This document shows positions 54,101 to 64,000 of a stretch of 64,000 nucleotides of DNA, piece after piece; positions within the stretch are counted from its first letter, which is position 1; every line of letters begins with the position of its first letter. Below the pieces are notes generated by a model. The model worked only from the letters and a program-made list of their open reading frames with translations, had not been told where the DNA came from and did not search any database. The position numbers and the translations under genes were made by a program. This DNA comes from Oscarella lobularis (lineage: Eukaryota > Porifera > Homoscleromorpha > Homosclerophorida > Oscarellidae), in contig NC_089181.1 of assembly GCF_947507565.1 (NCBI RefSeq), forward strand, positions 62,001-126,000. Direction: 5' to 3'.

Positions 54101-56220
54101 CGAAAAAGGAATTCAAGGAATTGCAGCAGTCGTTGGAGAAGAAACGCAAGCAATTGATCATCCGCGAAAAATTGATGAAGAAGAAGAAAAAGAAGAAGAA
54201 GAAAGGAGGAGGAGGAGGACCCGTAACGCCAGCTCCAGAAGCGTCAGCAGCCCAATCTGTTGAAGAAGACGAAAGTAAACGGGGTAGAAAGAGAAGGAAG
54301 ACGGTCGTTGCCGCTGCAGCGGCGGCGGCTTCAGAATCAAAGAAAGCGCGAAAGGAAATCGCCGAAGAAGAAGCGGAAGCGACGACTTTAACTACAATCA
54401 ATCTACTCAAAACCGAATTAGAAAAAATGATAGAAACGAAGACAGAATTAATTGAGAGATTGGCGGCGGAAAGATCGGTTCGACGACTGACGCCGCTTGG
54501 CACGGATCGAGCCTATCAGACCTATTGGACTTTCGCCTCTCTTCCGGGCGTCTTCGTCGAAAAGGCTGAACAGGACTGCTGGCCTCTTTTGGCTGTTCCC
54601 TTCGTCTTGTACGCCGATTCGACGCATTGCGACACCAAGTGGGCTGTCTATAACGATCTGGAGAGCGTTGACGCTTTAATACGAACGCTCAACTCGCGCG
54701 GTTTGCGCGAGAAGGCGCTCAAAGAGCAGTTGAAAGCGCACAGATCGTTCATTGCCTTAGGAATAGAAAGGAGCGCTACTGCCGCCGCCGCCGCCGTCGC
54801 CGCTGTCGTCGCCACCGCGACGGCCGCGACGGAAGAAACAAGTCAAGAGTCAAGCGCCGAAAATGAAGATACGCCGACGAAAGTAGCGGCACTCGCCACC
54901 GAAGAAACGACGAAAGAAGAAGAAGAAGAATCGATGCCGTCGCCGCCGCCGTCGCCGTCGCCGGAGAAAACAGCCGACGTGGAATCAATTGAAAATGTTC
55001 GGTCGCTTCTTCTTGAAATGGAAGACAAGGTATGGAACGGCAATCTCGGCGCCGTTCGTTGCCAAGATCGCGCTGCGTGGCGAAACAACGTGGCGACGAT
55101 GCGCGGAGAAATGCGCGACATTACGAAAGCCTTCGCATCGGCGATGCTCGACATAGAAGCGGGCATCGATCGACGATTCATTACGACGCCTCTTTGCGCC
55201 GCCGTCGCCAATCAAAAATCGACTTTGGCGCTCAAAGATGCTCGTAATAGTCGCTGGCTGCTTAAGAATATGAAACAGCAATTGGAGTCCGGTTGTCTCG
55301 ATCGCTGGCAATCGTCTCTCGCTACGCAATCGCTAACAGGACTCTCTCAACTCGCCGTCTATATGTCGACGTTAGACCGATCGATTCTATGGCCTAAATC
55401 GGTTCTAAACGCAAGTTGTCGGCTATGTAACAAAGCCGACGATGCTCACTTGATGTTGCTGTGCGACGGCTGCGATTGCGGTCATCATACCTATTGCTTG
55501 AATCCTCCCATGGAAGACATACCAGATGGCGATTGGTTTTGCTCCGAATGTCAGGAGGAACAACAACAACGACGACGGCGACGACGTTCGCGCAGGGGGA
55601 TCAGGGGCGACGACGAAAGATCACCGGCTAAGAAAGTCAAAATGGAACTTGCCTCCTGCTCCTCCTCTTCTTCTTCCTCCTTCGACTTCGGTGACGTGTC
55701 AATGATGGGTGGTGCGGCGGGAACGCGGAGAAAGTCGGCTGACGCGCGCGGATCGGATGCCGACGAACAGCTGAAAATGTGCGAGAAATTGTGGAAAGAA
55801 TTGAAGAATCACGACGAAAGTTGGCCCTTTCTCGAACCGGTCAATCGAAAAGCGGTACGACCAACGAAGAGAAAAAATAATAATATTCTCATTCTATTGA
55901 TTTAGAATCCCGATTATTACGAGATTATTAAGAATCCCGTCGACTTGCAAGTGATTCGTCACAAGCTCAACGTAAGGCAGTATTCGTCGCCGCGAGAGTT
56001 CAGCGCCGACGTTCGATTGATGTTTCAAAATTGTTCCGTGTACAACGAGCCGCGTTCGAGTGTCTATCGCGCTGGAACGAAGCTCGGTCGTTTCTTTGAA
56101 AAGCGTCTAGGCCAGATTGGGTTCAGCACGCCTATGGGCTATCATGAAACCCGACGATCTGCGAGTGCTGCCGTTGCTACGGTGACGGCTGAGGCCACGC
56201 CCTCCGACTTGGCCAACTAA
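51186..56220 (+). CDS. BAZ1A: ACF1-type bromodomain adjacent to zinc finger protein (ISWI partner)
   Basis: Large non-catalytic subunit that pairs with the ISWI ATPase in ACF/CHRAC nucleosome-spacing complexes in the nucleus. The start MPLLNKKSFVPSAPP begins the WAC domain (51186-51640; DEEIFVCKATNEAF, WTCEYSGRTNLTYDECLASE). Charged, Glu/Arg-rich coiled parts split by short introns follow (52440-53060), then the DDT domain (about 53200-53460; FGDALMLLQAIYTFKQFL), WHIM-type regions in the big exon 53400-55900 (EMNISALTITEIVRLHF, LTPLGTDRAYQTYWTF, WAVYNDLESVDALIRTLN), a PHD finger at 55411-55560 (CRLC, LMLLCDGCDCGHHTYC, DGDWFCSEC) and a C-terminal bromodomain split by an intron near 55860-55905 (SWPFLEPVN, NPDYYEIIKNPVDL, LMFQNCSVYNEP). 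The WAC sequence is closer to BAZ1A than to BAZ1B. The product is shorter than the human 1,556 residues. The middle has Ala- and Glu-rich repeats from trinucleotide runs. Confidence 0.93.
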
Positions 56221-56438
56221 GGTTCTATTTATTTATTTATCTATCTAGCATCATTAAGTGACACTATATGCTTTGTACAGTCTTCTGTCGTGCAGTCTAT
56301 GTTTCTTCGTTTTTCTCTTTTCCTCATTTTTTGAAGATGGTTATCCGGGTGCACTCGCTTCCCGGATAATGATTGCGTTGCTTTTTCAGTGTTCGTCCTA
56401 AAAGAGAGTCGCAAACACGGCAAAGGCACCGTTGTACG

Positions 56439-58334
56439 ATGACAAGTTCTCGTACGAAAGAGATGGCGTTCGATGGGCGCCGTCGTTGGCTTCGAGGACC
56501 GCGTTGTGCTCGATGCGAACGTTGCGATTCAAATACAAGGCTCTTTTGCGGAAAATGCGTCAGTAGCAGACAGTTTTTTGGGCAAAATCAGTACGTAGGC
56601 TGGAGGGGGAAGAAGACGAAATAAAATTATTCTAGATTTCAATGTTTTTCGGACGAAATGGAAACATTTGAGCAGATAGAAAGAGAAAACGCTGGACTGA
56701 AGACAAAGTAAGGGTATTCTCTCGCTGATTAATGGATTGATTTACTACATGATACGGTGATTTTAGAATTGCAGAAAAGAGCGCATCAAAGCGAAAGACG
56801 AAATTGGTAAAATGTTCAATTTTTAACTTCCCCTAATACTATTTTATTCAGATGGTCGATTTGTGGGCTTGTTGCAAGAGGATCGAATTGTTTCAACAGA
56901 CGTACGAGCAGACTGAAAAACATTTGGAACAAGGTAAAAGCAAAAAAAGATAGAGAGAGACTTATTTAATTAATTAAAATACTTTTTAATTAAGAACGTT
57001 GCGAATGCAAAATTGTTCGCAAGAGAAACAAGACGCTGGCGTCAAACTTACACAAACTCAAATTTTCTGTTAAGGAATCTCCCAAGTACATCTCCAAGCT
57101 TCAGGTGAACTCAATTCATTAATTAAATAATTCTTTATATATTTTTCGTGCAGACTGAGTTGGATCGCAAAAGCAAGGAATTGACACTTGTTATTGAAAA
57201 TCTTGGCGCTCTGAGAAAGCGCAACGTAGCGAGTTTAACAAGTCAAATATTTCCGCTCATCCGATTGACTCCTCTATGCAATTTGGAAGAAGGGAGAGAT
57301 CAATCCGAAATGATAGCGAGTCAAATTGCCGAAGCATTAGATGAGAAGAGACAAGAGAAAGAGCATCAAAGAGAAGAGCCAACATCTGCATGGTGGAGTC
57401 ATATAGAATATAGTATCTGTGGTCAGACGTTGCAGAGCGGAGATAAAATTGCTCGTGACGAAGAAATGTGTAAGGGGGTTGGGGAGAGAAACATAACGAA
57501 TCTCTCTATAGCTTGGCTTTTAGTTTTGTCAAGGAGTCAGATGGCCGCTTCTATTGAAGAAGGTAAATACAGCACATACATTATTTATTTATTTATTTGC
57601 TCTAGATGCTGAGCCGTGCAAGTCTACGCTTGATAAAGTGGCCACTGCTCTTGGTTACGTTGCTCAGTTAACGCCTATTTTATCGTCACTTCTTAACGTC
57701 CATCTCCCTTTTCAACTTCACCACAGGTAGGATTTTTTCTTCATGCTTTTATTGATTTTTTTACACGCAATTCATCTGTAGTCAATTCAATCCAAATAAT
57801 TTAACCCAGATTAGTTTTCAAGTGCTCTACGCCCAACTACAAGCAAACGTGCTTGTACTCTGCTTTCACATGGTAAGACGTCACACATCCTTATTCTATT
57901 TGAATATTTTTTTCGCTGTAGAGAATTCCCAAACATAAACTCGTGACCCAGCACCTTCTACATAATTTAGCACTGTGTAACGAAGCACCAACGCCATCAT
58001 TTTCAAGGCAGACTTCTTTAATTAAGCCAACTCACCACATATGTATGTCTCTCTTTCCTCTAGCTATGGTGGCTACGTAGTGCATCCTGAACTCATACCG
58101 GATATACCAGCTGATTGGGAGCCCGTCGAATTTGAAGCACAACCCTTATCTGATGCAGTTACCTTGCCGGAATGGGAATGGGAATCGGTCACGGAAGCAG
58201 ACGTTCCTGACATGAAAGAAGTAATTGTTAGTCATGGCGGTGCGGGAGCAGCGAGTGTCATTGCTTCCACATTCTCTCAAGTCTCAAACATGGTATGGGG
58301 GAGACAAATATCGGCGGTGATGCGAAAAAAATGA
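56439..58334 (+). CDS. ATG14: Autophagy protein ATG14 (Barkor)
   Basis: Multi-exon gene, start ATG at 56439, stop after MVWGRQISAVMRKK. ATG14 is the subunit that directs the class III PI3-kinase complex (VPS34, VPS15, Beclin 1) to forming autophagosomes at the ER. The N-terminus has the paired CxxC zinc motif typical of ATG14 (RCERCDSNTRLFCGKCVSSR). The middle is predicted coiled coil (QIERENAGLKTK, KRIELFQQTYEQTEKHLEQ, TELDRKSKELTLVIENLGAL). A matching core follows: LTSQIFPL, LDKVATALGYVAQLTPILSS, LLNVHLPFQL, LQANVLVLCFHM and LLHNLALCNEA. The tail ends in DWEPVEFEAQPLSDAV and ASTFSQVSNMVWG, at the place of the membrane-binding BATS end of the vertebrate protein. Overall similarity is moderate, so UVRAG-like relatives were considered; the CxxC pair and C-terminal order favour ATG14. 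Confidence 0.85.
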
Positions 58335-58396
58335 AAGAAATCACACAAAAACAACGACTATTGACGCAAAATGTAAAAAAACAGTGCAGAATATTT

Positions 58397-58874
58397 TTAG
58401 CTGGAGAAGTAGCTTTGAATGTGCCTCAGATAGGTCGGTAGGAACGCGTAGGTAGCGTAGGACGCCGTGGAACAGAGAGCCAACACGACGCCATCTGGAA
58501 ATTTCGCTGTCAAGGTTACAAGAGTCGAAGAAATTCTTTGCTTCGCGTTTGTGCGAAAAGGATACACACTACTTTTCTCTCTGTCGGTTCTAGCCCGTAA
58601 AATCCTATCGTTAATTCCATCTGAAGGTGCTTCAACTTTAGCCAGTCGATGATTTGCTTCATTCCTCCGCACACAGATGTTTGCTGAAGCGAGTAGACGG
58701 GAATTTTAGTGGATGTCACGTGCTCTTCTTCTTCGTCGTTTTCATCCTAAAGAAACAGTATTTCTCGACAATTTCCAATAGAAGAATGAGTTCGATTGGC
58801 ACTGGAGTAAGTAGGCATAATTTTACGAGACGGGCCCTCTCAATGGGGCTCACTTCTTCAGTACGATTTATCAT
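58397..58874 (-). CDS. Possible small protein gene overlapping PSMA3 5' end, unknown function
   Basis: Three minus-strand exons with consistent phases can be drawn: 58854-58874 (MINRTEE, donor GTGAGC), 58566-58746 (acceptor CTTTAG; donor GTATCC) and 58397-58506 (acceptor CTTGACAG), giving about 103 residues. The product starts very acidic (DENDEEEEH). It continues [36 protein letters not shown] and [10 protein letters not shown], and ends with a fairly hydrophobic part ([34 protein letters not shown]). The last two exons look protein-coding. The first exon would lie antisense to a coding exon of PSMA3 and is the weak point; another first exon may exist. I do not recognise the family. Confidence 0.4.
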
Positions 58875-60158
58875 CGGCTACATTTTCTCCGGACGGTCGA
58901 ATCTTCCAAGTCGAATACGCTCAGAAGGCAGTTGAAAGTAGCAGGTACAGACGTCGAGACAAAAAAGCGAAGCGATAGCCAAAGGAGAACACGTTTTAGC
59001 ACGGCGATCGCTGTCAAAGGCAAAGACGGAGTCGTTTTTGGCGTGGAGAAACTCATCGTGTCAAAATTACACGAACCGACAGCAAACAGACGCATATTCA
59101 ACGTCGATCATCACGTAGGAATGGTGAGAGTCTTTGCCCCTTCCCTTTGTAAAATTTCCAAAATTCTTTTCTCCCAAGGCAACGTGTGGTTTAATAGCAG
59201 ACGCTCGAGAGGTACGTCAAAATTAAAATATGTATTAAATTTTTGGAGTCTTTCTTTTCAGGTTGCAGATCGAGCTAGGAAAGAATGCGTTGACTATCAA
59301 TCTTTTTACGGGAGCCCAATTCCAGCTAAAGTAATTAATTAATCTTGATTTATTTTTTTATTTATTTTGACGCATGCACGCAGCATTTGTCAGAACGCAT
59401 TTCTATGTACGTTCATCTCTACACCCTCTACAGTTCGGTTCGACCGTTTGGCTGCAGGTAAGAGATTTGAACAGAATTAATTAATTAATTAATGCACTTT
59501 TTAAAAAGTCTGTTATTGGGATCTTATGAACACAGTGGACCTCATTTGTATATGATTGAGCCATCTGGTGTAGCTTGGGTGAGAAAAAGGGGGGCTTGGT
59601 TGGTCTTCATATCAATTCTCACTTATATAGGGTTATCATGCGTGTGCTATTGGAAAGGCAAGGCAAGCTGCAAAGACTGAGCTTGAAAAACTCAACGTAA
59701 AACATTAGTTTCGTGAATCGTCATTTTATCTCCTTTTACCTTGAATATAGCCAAAGAATATGACGTGTGTGGAATTAGTGAAAGAAGTGGCCAAAATGTA
59801 ATTGACGCAACACAGTGTCTCTTTAATTGATTTTAGTATGACTCAATTTTTCTTTGTTCTAGAATTCATTTTGTCCACGACGAAGTAAAAGACAAACAAT
59901 TTCAGCTTGAAATGAGTTGGGTTGGAGAAGGTACATTGCGCCAAAAAAAATAAAACTGAATTCAATATATATTCTTATCAGTTACCGGCGGAAAACATGA
60001 AATGGTGCCCCAGGACATTTTATCTGATGCAGAAAAATATGCCAAAGTACGTTCATAGACAAAGTAGTAGAGCTGTTTTTTTAAACTAACTAAAATTTCG
60101 TTTCGTTTTAGGAATCACTTGTTGAGTCGTCAGATTCGGAAGAAGAGGATCCCTAAGA
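58786..60158 (+). CDS. PSMA3: 20S proteasome subunit alpha type 3 (alpha-7)
   Basis: About ten exons, the first only MSSIGTG. It is one of seven alpha subunits in the outer rings of the 20S proteasome that gate entry to the proteolytic chamber; alpha subunits are not themselves proteolytic. Matches along the whole family: [133 protein letters not shown] and DAEKYAKESL. It ends in the acidic SDSEEEDP typical of this subunit. Length is close to the usual 255. Short introns hold TTAATTAATT runs. Its start overlaps the possible minus-strand gene, and it is convergent with DNAL1 (122 bp between stop codons). Confidence 0.96.
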
Positions 60159-60280
60159 ATCAAAGTGAAAGGAATAACGGGTTTTGACTGAGATTATGAC
60201 ATAGTAGGAGAGGTAAAAAGGTAGGTGATGGCTATGAGATCATGTCCACACACACATGCGTTCTCTCTCTATCTATCTAT

Positions 60281-61250
60281 CTAACTCTCTTCACCGCCAC
60301 CCTCTTCATCCACGTCTTCTTTCACAATTGGAATACCTAGATTAAAGCATTTCCCCCCCTCTCCCTATTAGAATTAATTCCTAACCATCCAATTTCTTGA
60401 GCTTAGGCATGCGCTTTGTCACCTGTTCGCGCCACTCGTCATCCGTCGCATACTTTTCCGTCAGTGGATTACCTTATATATAGAGAGAAAGAAAGAAAAT
60501 CGTTTTATTTATTATGTAGAGAGGAGTTCTTCTTCCTCTCACCAACAAAGAGTAAGTCTTCAAGCAAAGGAAGGTCTGACATTCGATTAAATTCTTCCCA
60601 ATCCTTTACTTTATTATTAGACATGTAAAGAACCTAAAGAGAGCTTTCCCCTTCCTTTTTTCAATATTCCTTGAATTTATTTTACTTTCAATTTTTTCAT
60701 CACTCCAACGCCCTTCATTTTTTCAATTGAATTATAGGAGATCCATAGTTGTTCTAGAGTATCGGCTACTGCTTCCAAACCACCGAATCCCTTTATGTTG
60801 TTTCTTCCCAATGACAAAATTCGAAGTTTTTCTACAATACATAATAGCTAATTATATGATTAATGAATCTGCTTACTCAATCCGTTAAGGTTCGTAATCT
60901 TTTCGATTGCATTCGTTGATAAGGATAATTTTCTTTAATTAATTAATTATTATTAATCGAAGCCGCAAAATGAGGAATTTCTCACTCGCAAAGGACCAAT
61001 GTGCTCAACGAAGCATCCATTCGCTCAATAGGAGGATATTGAGCGTAAAGACCAATTTCTGTAGCTTCAGCTGGCTTCTGGCCTTTCTTCTCCGCCTACG
61101 AAACGAAGCACAGAGTAGATTAGGTACAGTAGAACCCCTGCATCTTTGCGCAGACCCATTTTGCTAAGGCGTCTTTAATCGTTGTTCCTTTAGACTAAAC
61201 CAAACGCCCGTTATGACGACGAAAGCGTTTCCTTCACAGAACCTTACCAT
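60281..61250 (-). CDS. DNAL1: Dynein axonemal light chain 1
   Basis: Leucine-rich-repeat light chain that binds the gamma heavy chain of the outer dynein arm in motile cilia. The first coding exon holds only the ATG (61248-61250), followed by intron and [13 protein letters not shown]. Further exons read [53 protein letters not shown], the LRR core with [18 protein letters not shown] repeats, [46 protein letters not shown], and a final short exon [17 protein letters not shown]. This order and length match the ~190-residue family. Its presence implies the organism makes motile cilia or flagella. It shares a 49-bp gap with OTUB1, head to head. Confidence 0.95.
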
Positions 61251-61299
61251 CTCTGTTGGCAGGGGTAACGTCTAACGCGCGTGTCCGTCTTTCAACAAC
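61251..61299. promoter_or_regulatory. 49-bp gap between divergent start codons of DNAL1 and OTUB1
   Basis: Only 49 bp separate the two ATGs. The gap holds GTAACGTCTAACGCGCG. Both 5' untranslated regions must be minimal or overlap each other, and the promoter elements must lie partly within the first exons or introns. Confidence 0.7.
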
Positions 61300-62405
61300 A
61301 TGGCGGAAGCTGTGTCAGGTCTCGCGGCGACGTTGTTGTCCACTTCTCGGCTTATTCTATGATGCATTTAGATGCGCAAGCGACAGATGAAGCGATCCTA
61401 GCCCAAGTGGAACAGATACGAAACGAAGTCGGTTGCTTTCATTTTCTTTCGCGTCTCTTTGGAGTCTTTCCCATTGAAAATCGTTTTGTAAGATCGCAGA
61501 AACGCAATCGCTGGTGGGAAAAGTGGAGGATTTGAGCGTTCTCAGTCGCGAATACGTCGAAACGGATAAGGTCTATCAGGAAAAGATTCAAGTAAGTCCG
61601 AATAGGGGAAGGAGTCAACGCCTTTCACTCTTTTCCTTTAGTATCTCTGTACAAAATACACGAGTATTCGACGGACGAGACCGGACGGAAATTGTTTCTT
61701 TCGTGGTTTCGCTTTCGCCTACTTGGAACGACTCATCAACGATCGATCCGACTACGAAAAGTGAACAATAATACATAGACATATACAATAGTACTTTGAT
61801 GTGATGACAATCCCTTAGGTTTTGTGCCTTGGCCAAAGAGAGCAAAGATAGACTAGTATCCCTCGGATTTCCAGCCTTCACAACGGAAGACTTCCATGAA
61901 GTGGTAAGTAGTACTCTCTTCTTCCACTCACTCACTCATATATTATTTGTACATGGTAGTTTATGGAAATGGTGGAGAGTATAGGAAAGCCATGTACTGT
62001 TGCTCATCTTCTCCAAGTATGACAGTCACATGATTATATTCAACTCTCTAATATATCTCTATGTAGCAATTGAATGAGCAGAGTCTTTCTGATTACATTA
62101 TAGTTTATCTTCGTCTATTGACTTCGGCACGGTTACTTGAAAATGCCGTCTTTTTTGAAAATTTCATTGAAGATGGCTTGACCGTGCCGGAGTTTTGTCA
62201 TCGCGAAGTCGAGCCCATGGCCAAAGAAAGCGATCACATACACGTGATCGCTCTCAGTGAATTTCTAGGCGTTTGCATACGAGTTGTGTATATGGATCGA
62301 GGTGAAGGAGGCACTGTTAATCATCACGATTTTCCTGAAGACGGTGGACCACCTCACGTCACGCTGCTCTATCGGCCTGGTCACTATGATATACTGTACA
62401 GTTAG
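61300..62405 (+). CDS. OTUB1: Ubiquitin thioesterase, otubain type
   Basis: OTU-family cysteine protease; human OTUB1 cuts Lys48-linked ubiquitin chains and blocks some E2 enzymes by non-catalytic binding. The first exon is MAEAVS, then AQATDEAILAQVEQIRNE, then LVGKVEDLSVLSREYVETDK and YLCTKYTSIRRTRPDGNCFF with the catalytic Asp-Gly-Asn-Cys. Next come FAYLERLINDRSDYEK, KESKDRLVSLGFPAFTTEDF, FMEMVESIGKP, LNEQSLSDYIIVYLRLLTSA, EFCHREVEPMAKESDHIHVI, VVYMDRGEGG and the C-terminal RPGHYDILYS holding the catalytic His. Active-site residues are intact. The N-terminus is a little shorter than human OTUB1. OTUB2 was considered; the residues around EPMAKESDHIHVIALSEFL and the GEGG loop fit OTUB1 better, but it may equal the ancestor of both. 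Confidence 0.94.
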
Positions 62406-62571
62406 TAATTTGAGCTGTGCCTTCGTAGATATTGTATCATGAACAATGCAGACTGCCATGACGACGGGTCACGTGCTCAGCAACTAACGTAACGTACGCT
62501 AGGTACAGTTGGCTGAAGAAGACGGCAGCGATTCTACGCCGGTTCGCTGCTCCAAAATCGTCTTCTAGACG

Positions 62572-63042
62572 ATGCTTTTCGAAAGACCGAAAGCCGAGCT
62601 CATCCAACTGGCTACGACGCCAGAAAAAAGTTCTCTAGACTTCTTCGCTCTCGCGATCGACTTCACCACATTTTTTCAGGATGTCTTTGTAAAACGTTCT
62701 GTGGAAGAAGGATACCGAAGTAGAAGTGCATACAAACTTCTTCAAATGCAAAGCAGATTCAAATTTCTAACCAATTGTTCATCAGTGGTAAGCCGAAACA
62801 AAAATCTCTCTCTTTCTCTTCTATCTATCTATCTATCTATCTATCTACATTTCCGCATTACAGATCGATTTGGGAGCAGCTCCAGGTACGCAATGTTGAT
62901 GGAAACAACCCGGAAGTGCCCTGCCCACTCTAAAATATTTAGGATCTTGGTGTCAAGTAGTAGCAAATCATATGAACTCATCGAATGTCAACGAATATCG
63001 TATTATTGGCGTCGACGTGAAAGGCAAGCACTCGTCAATTTG

Positions 63043-63073
<31 letters not shown>

Positions 63074-63647
63074 TTTTGTAGATATTGATCCTGTTGATGG
63101 GGTTACAATGCTGAATCGCTGCAGCGTATTAGATCATGATATTGAAGTACGAGTGAGAAAGGCTTTGCTTCCCTTTCAAAGCGCAGACGTTGTATTGAGG
63201 TACAAAGTGAATGAATGAATCCTTCTCCCTGAGGTAGTGAGACTTCATTTTGTCTTTTCAACAGTGATATGGCTCCAAATGCTACAGGAATTCGCTCAGT
63301 TGATCATGCACGAATTATGGTGAAAACTAATCTTTTTTCTAACTTTATGAGTATAGTACTTTTTTTTTCAGGAATTGGTCCAAAGTGCCTTTGATTTTGC
63401 TGACAGACTTCTTTATCCAAACAAGGGCATTTTCATCTGTAAAATCTGGGATGGTCGGGAAGTTCGAGGTAACTCATTTCCTAATAAATTCAATTAATTA
63501 ATTAATTATATGATAGACCTGAAGAAAATGCTTCGAGAAAAGTTTGATACAGTAAAGGATTGTCGACCTCCTGCCAGTCGAAAAGATTCAACAGAATTCT
63601 ACGTCATTTGCAAACGATTCAGACGACACGATGTTCCTAGTACCTAA
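62572..63647 (+). CDS. MRM2: Mitochondrial rRNA 2'-O-methyltransferase (RlmE/FtsJ family)
   Basis: FtsJ-type enzyme; human MRM2 methylates the ribose of a uridine in the A-loop of mitochondrial large rRNA. Recognised parts: DVFVKRSVEEGYRSRSAYKL, the SAM-binding motif IDLGAAPGSWCQVVANHM, IIGVDVKDIDPVDGVTMLN, VVLSDMAPNATGIRSVDHAR, GIFICKIWDG and the C-terminal PASRKDSTEFYVICKRFRR. The catalytic K-D-K-E set is visible (K in FVKRS, D in LSDMAPN, K in ICKIW, E in STEFYV). The intron after GVDVK uses a GC donor (63024-63025), which the reading frame requires. The start is uncertain: MLFERPKAELIQLATT may be read straight through, or a missing first exon may join at the TTTTTTCAG acceptor near 62680. 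Confidence 0.88.
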
Positions 63648-63711
63648 TTATCGCCTTTCGTTCGTGCAAATAATGTGCTAACGAACGTCCGGGAGTTTGG
63701 ATTTTGCAGCC

Positions 63712-64000
63712 ATGAAGTGTGCCGTCCTTACAGGTTCTCTCCGCGATCGTTCTTTTGTCGTCCGATTCATCGAACTGTTTCTTTAGTAAGCGATCGATGT
63801 TCTCGCGGAGAGGCGAACGACGAAAGTGGTCCGAATTTGATGAAATTGCTCAACGAAAGCTCGTAAGTAAAACTGCTCGTTCTGCGTCCTATATTTCAGT
63901 TCTCCCGTCAGTTTGAAGCCGTCTCGAATCGAATACGCCTGCGTTCCTGACGAAAAAGAAGAAATCCAAGTAAGCCGAACCGTTCTAACGTGTTTTTTCA
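63712..64000 (+). CDS. GPHN: Gephyrin-like molybdopterin adenylyltransferase domain, 5' part
   Basis: The gene starts at the ATG of MKCAVLT and runs off the window. After a ~53-bp intron the frame continues VSDRCSRGEANDESGPNLMK and LLNESS, then after another intron PVSLKPSRIEYACVPDEKEE. This is the start of the MogA/MoaB-like G domain that adenylylates molybdopterin in molybdenum cofactor synthesis (AVLTVSDRCSRG, ESGPNL, VPDEKEEI). In animals this domain is normally fused to an E domain in gephyrin, but here the rest cannot be seen, so a stand-alone enzyme is possible. It starts only 65 bp after the MRM2 stop codon, on the same strand. Confidence 0.8.

Noticed and set aside
53635..55329. Minus-strand open frames inside BAZ1A
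   Set aside because: Antisense shadows of a large coding exon with strong codon bias.

Overview
This window is nuclear DNA from a multicellular animal. Genes are split by many short introns, mostly about 40-110 bp with GT-AG or sometimes GC-AG ends. It carries eukaryotic tRNA genes with introns, and its gene set (TBP, INO80, ACF1/BAZ1A, 20S proteasome alpha, axonemal dynein light chain, a receptor tyrosine kinase, a multi-lectin receptor, POMGNT2) is animal. The compact, GC-moderate, gene-dense half and the unusual receptor architectures fit a non-bilaterian best. My guess is a sponge, possibly a homoscleromorph such as Oscarella or Corticium. That guess is inference only.

Bases 1-27,500 are essentially all satellite DNA. 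At least ten unrelated tandem-repeat families lie end to end: a 41-bp family (three blocks, one diverged), a 48/49-bp family (two blocks), a short GAATTC/TTCGAA-rich repeat, a palindromic ~22-mer, a 20-mer, a 43-mer, a 32-mer, a 9-mer, a 33-mer, a 15-mer and a hexamer. Several have higher-order structure (1,311-bp, ~7.1-kb, 240-bp, 258-bp and ~0.9-kb periods). Most units contain a short dyad symmetry. Only about 350 bp inside the block is unique sequence. The block could be centromeric, pericentromeric or subtelomeric; the sequence alone does not decide. I found no gene I believe in it.

Bases 27,500-64,000 are dense with genes. First come a doubtful minus-strand exon, POMGNT2 (minus) and an intron-containing tRNA-Thr. 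Next is a minus-strand receptor cluster: a kinase-less kringle/FN2 membrane protein, its neighbour and paralogue with a full tyrosine kinase, and a type I membrane protein with eight C-type lectin domains and an LCCL domain. Then follow INO80 (plus, with a tRNA-Lys inside one intron), TBP (minus), BAZ1A/ACF1 (plus), ATG14 (plus), a small unrecognised minus-strand gene overlapping the start of PSMA3 (plus), DNAL1 (minus), OTUB1 (plus), MRM2 (plus) and the first exons of gephyrin (plus).

The housekeeping genes are largely in divergent or convergent pairs with very short gaps; DNAL1 and OTUB1 start codons are 49 bp apart. INO80, TBP and BAZ1A form a run of chromatin/transcription genes. BAZ1A, ATG14, PSMA3, DNAL1 and GPHN all have human orthologues on chromosome 14, and OTUB1's paralogue OTUB2 is there too. 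This suggests an ancient animal linkage group is preserved here. Coordinates for spliced genes run from start codon to stop codon and include introns.
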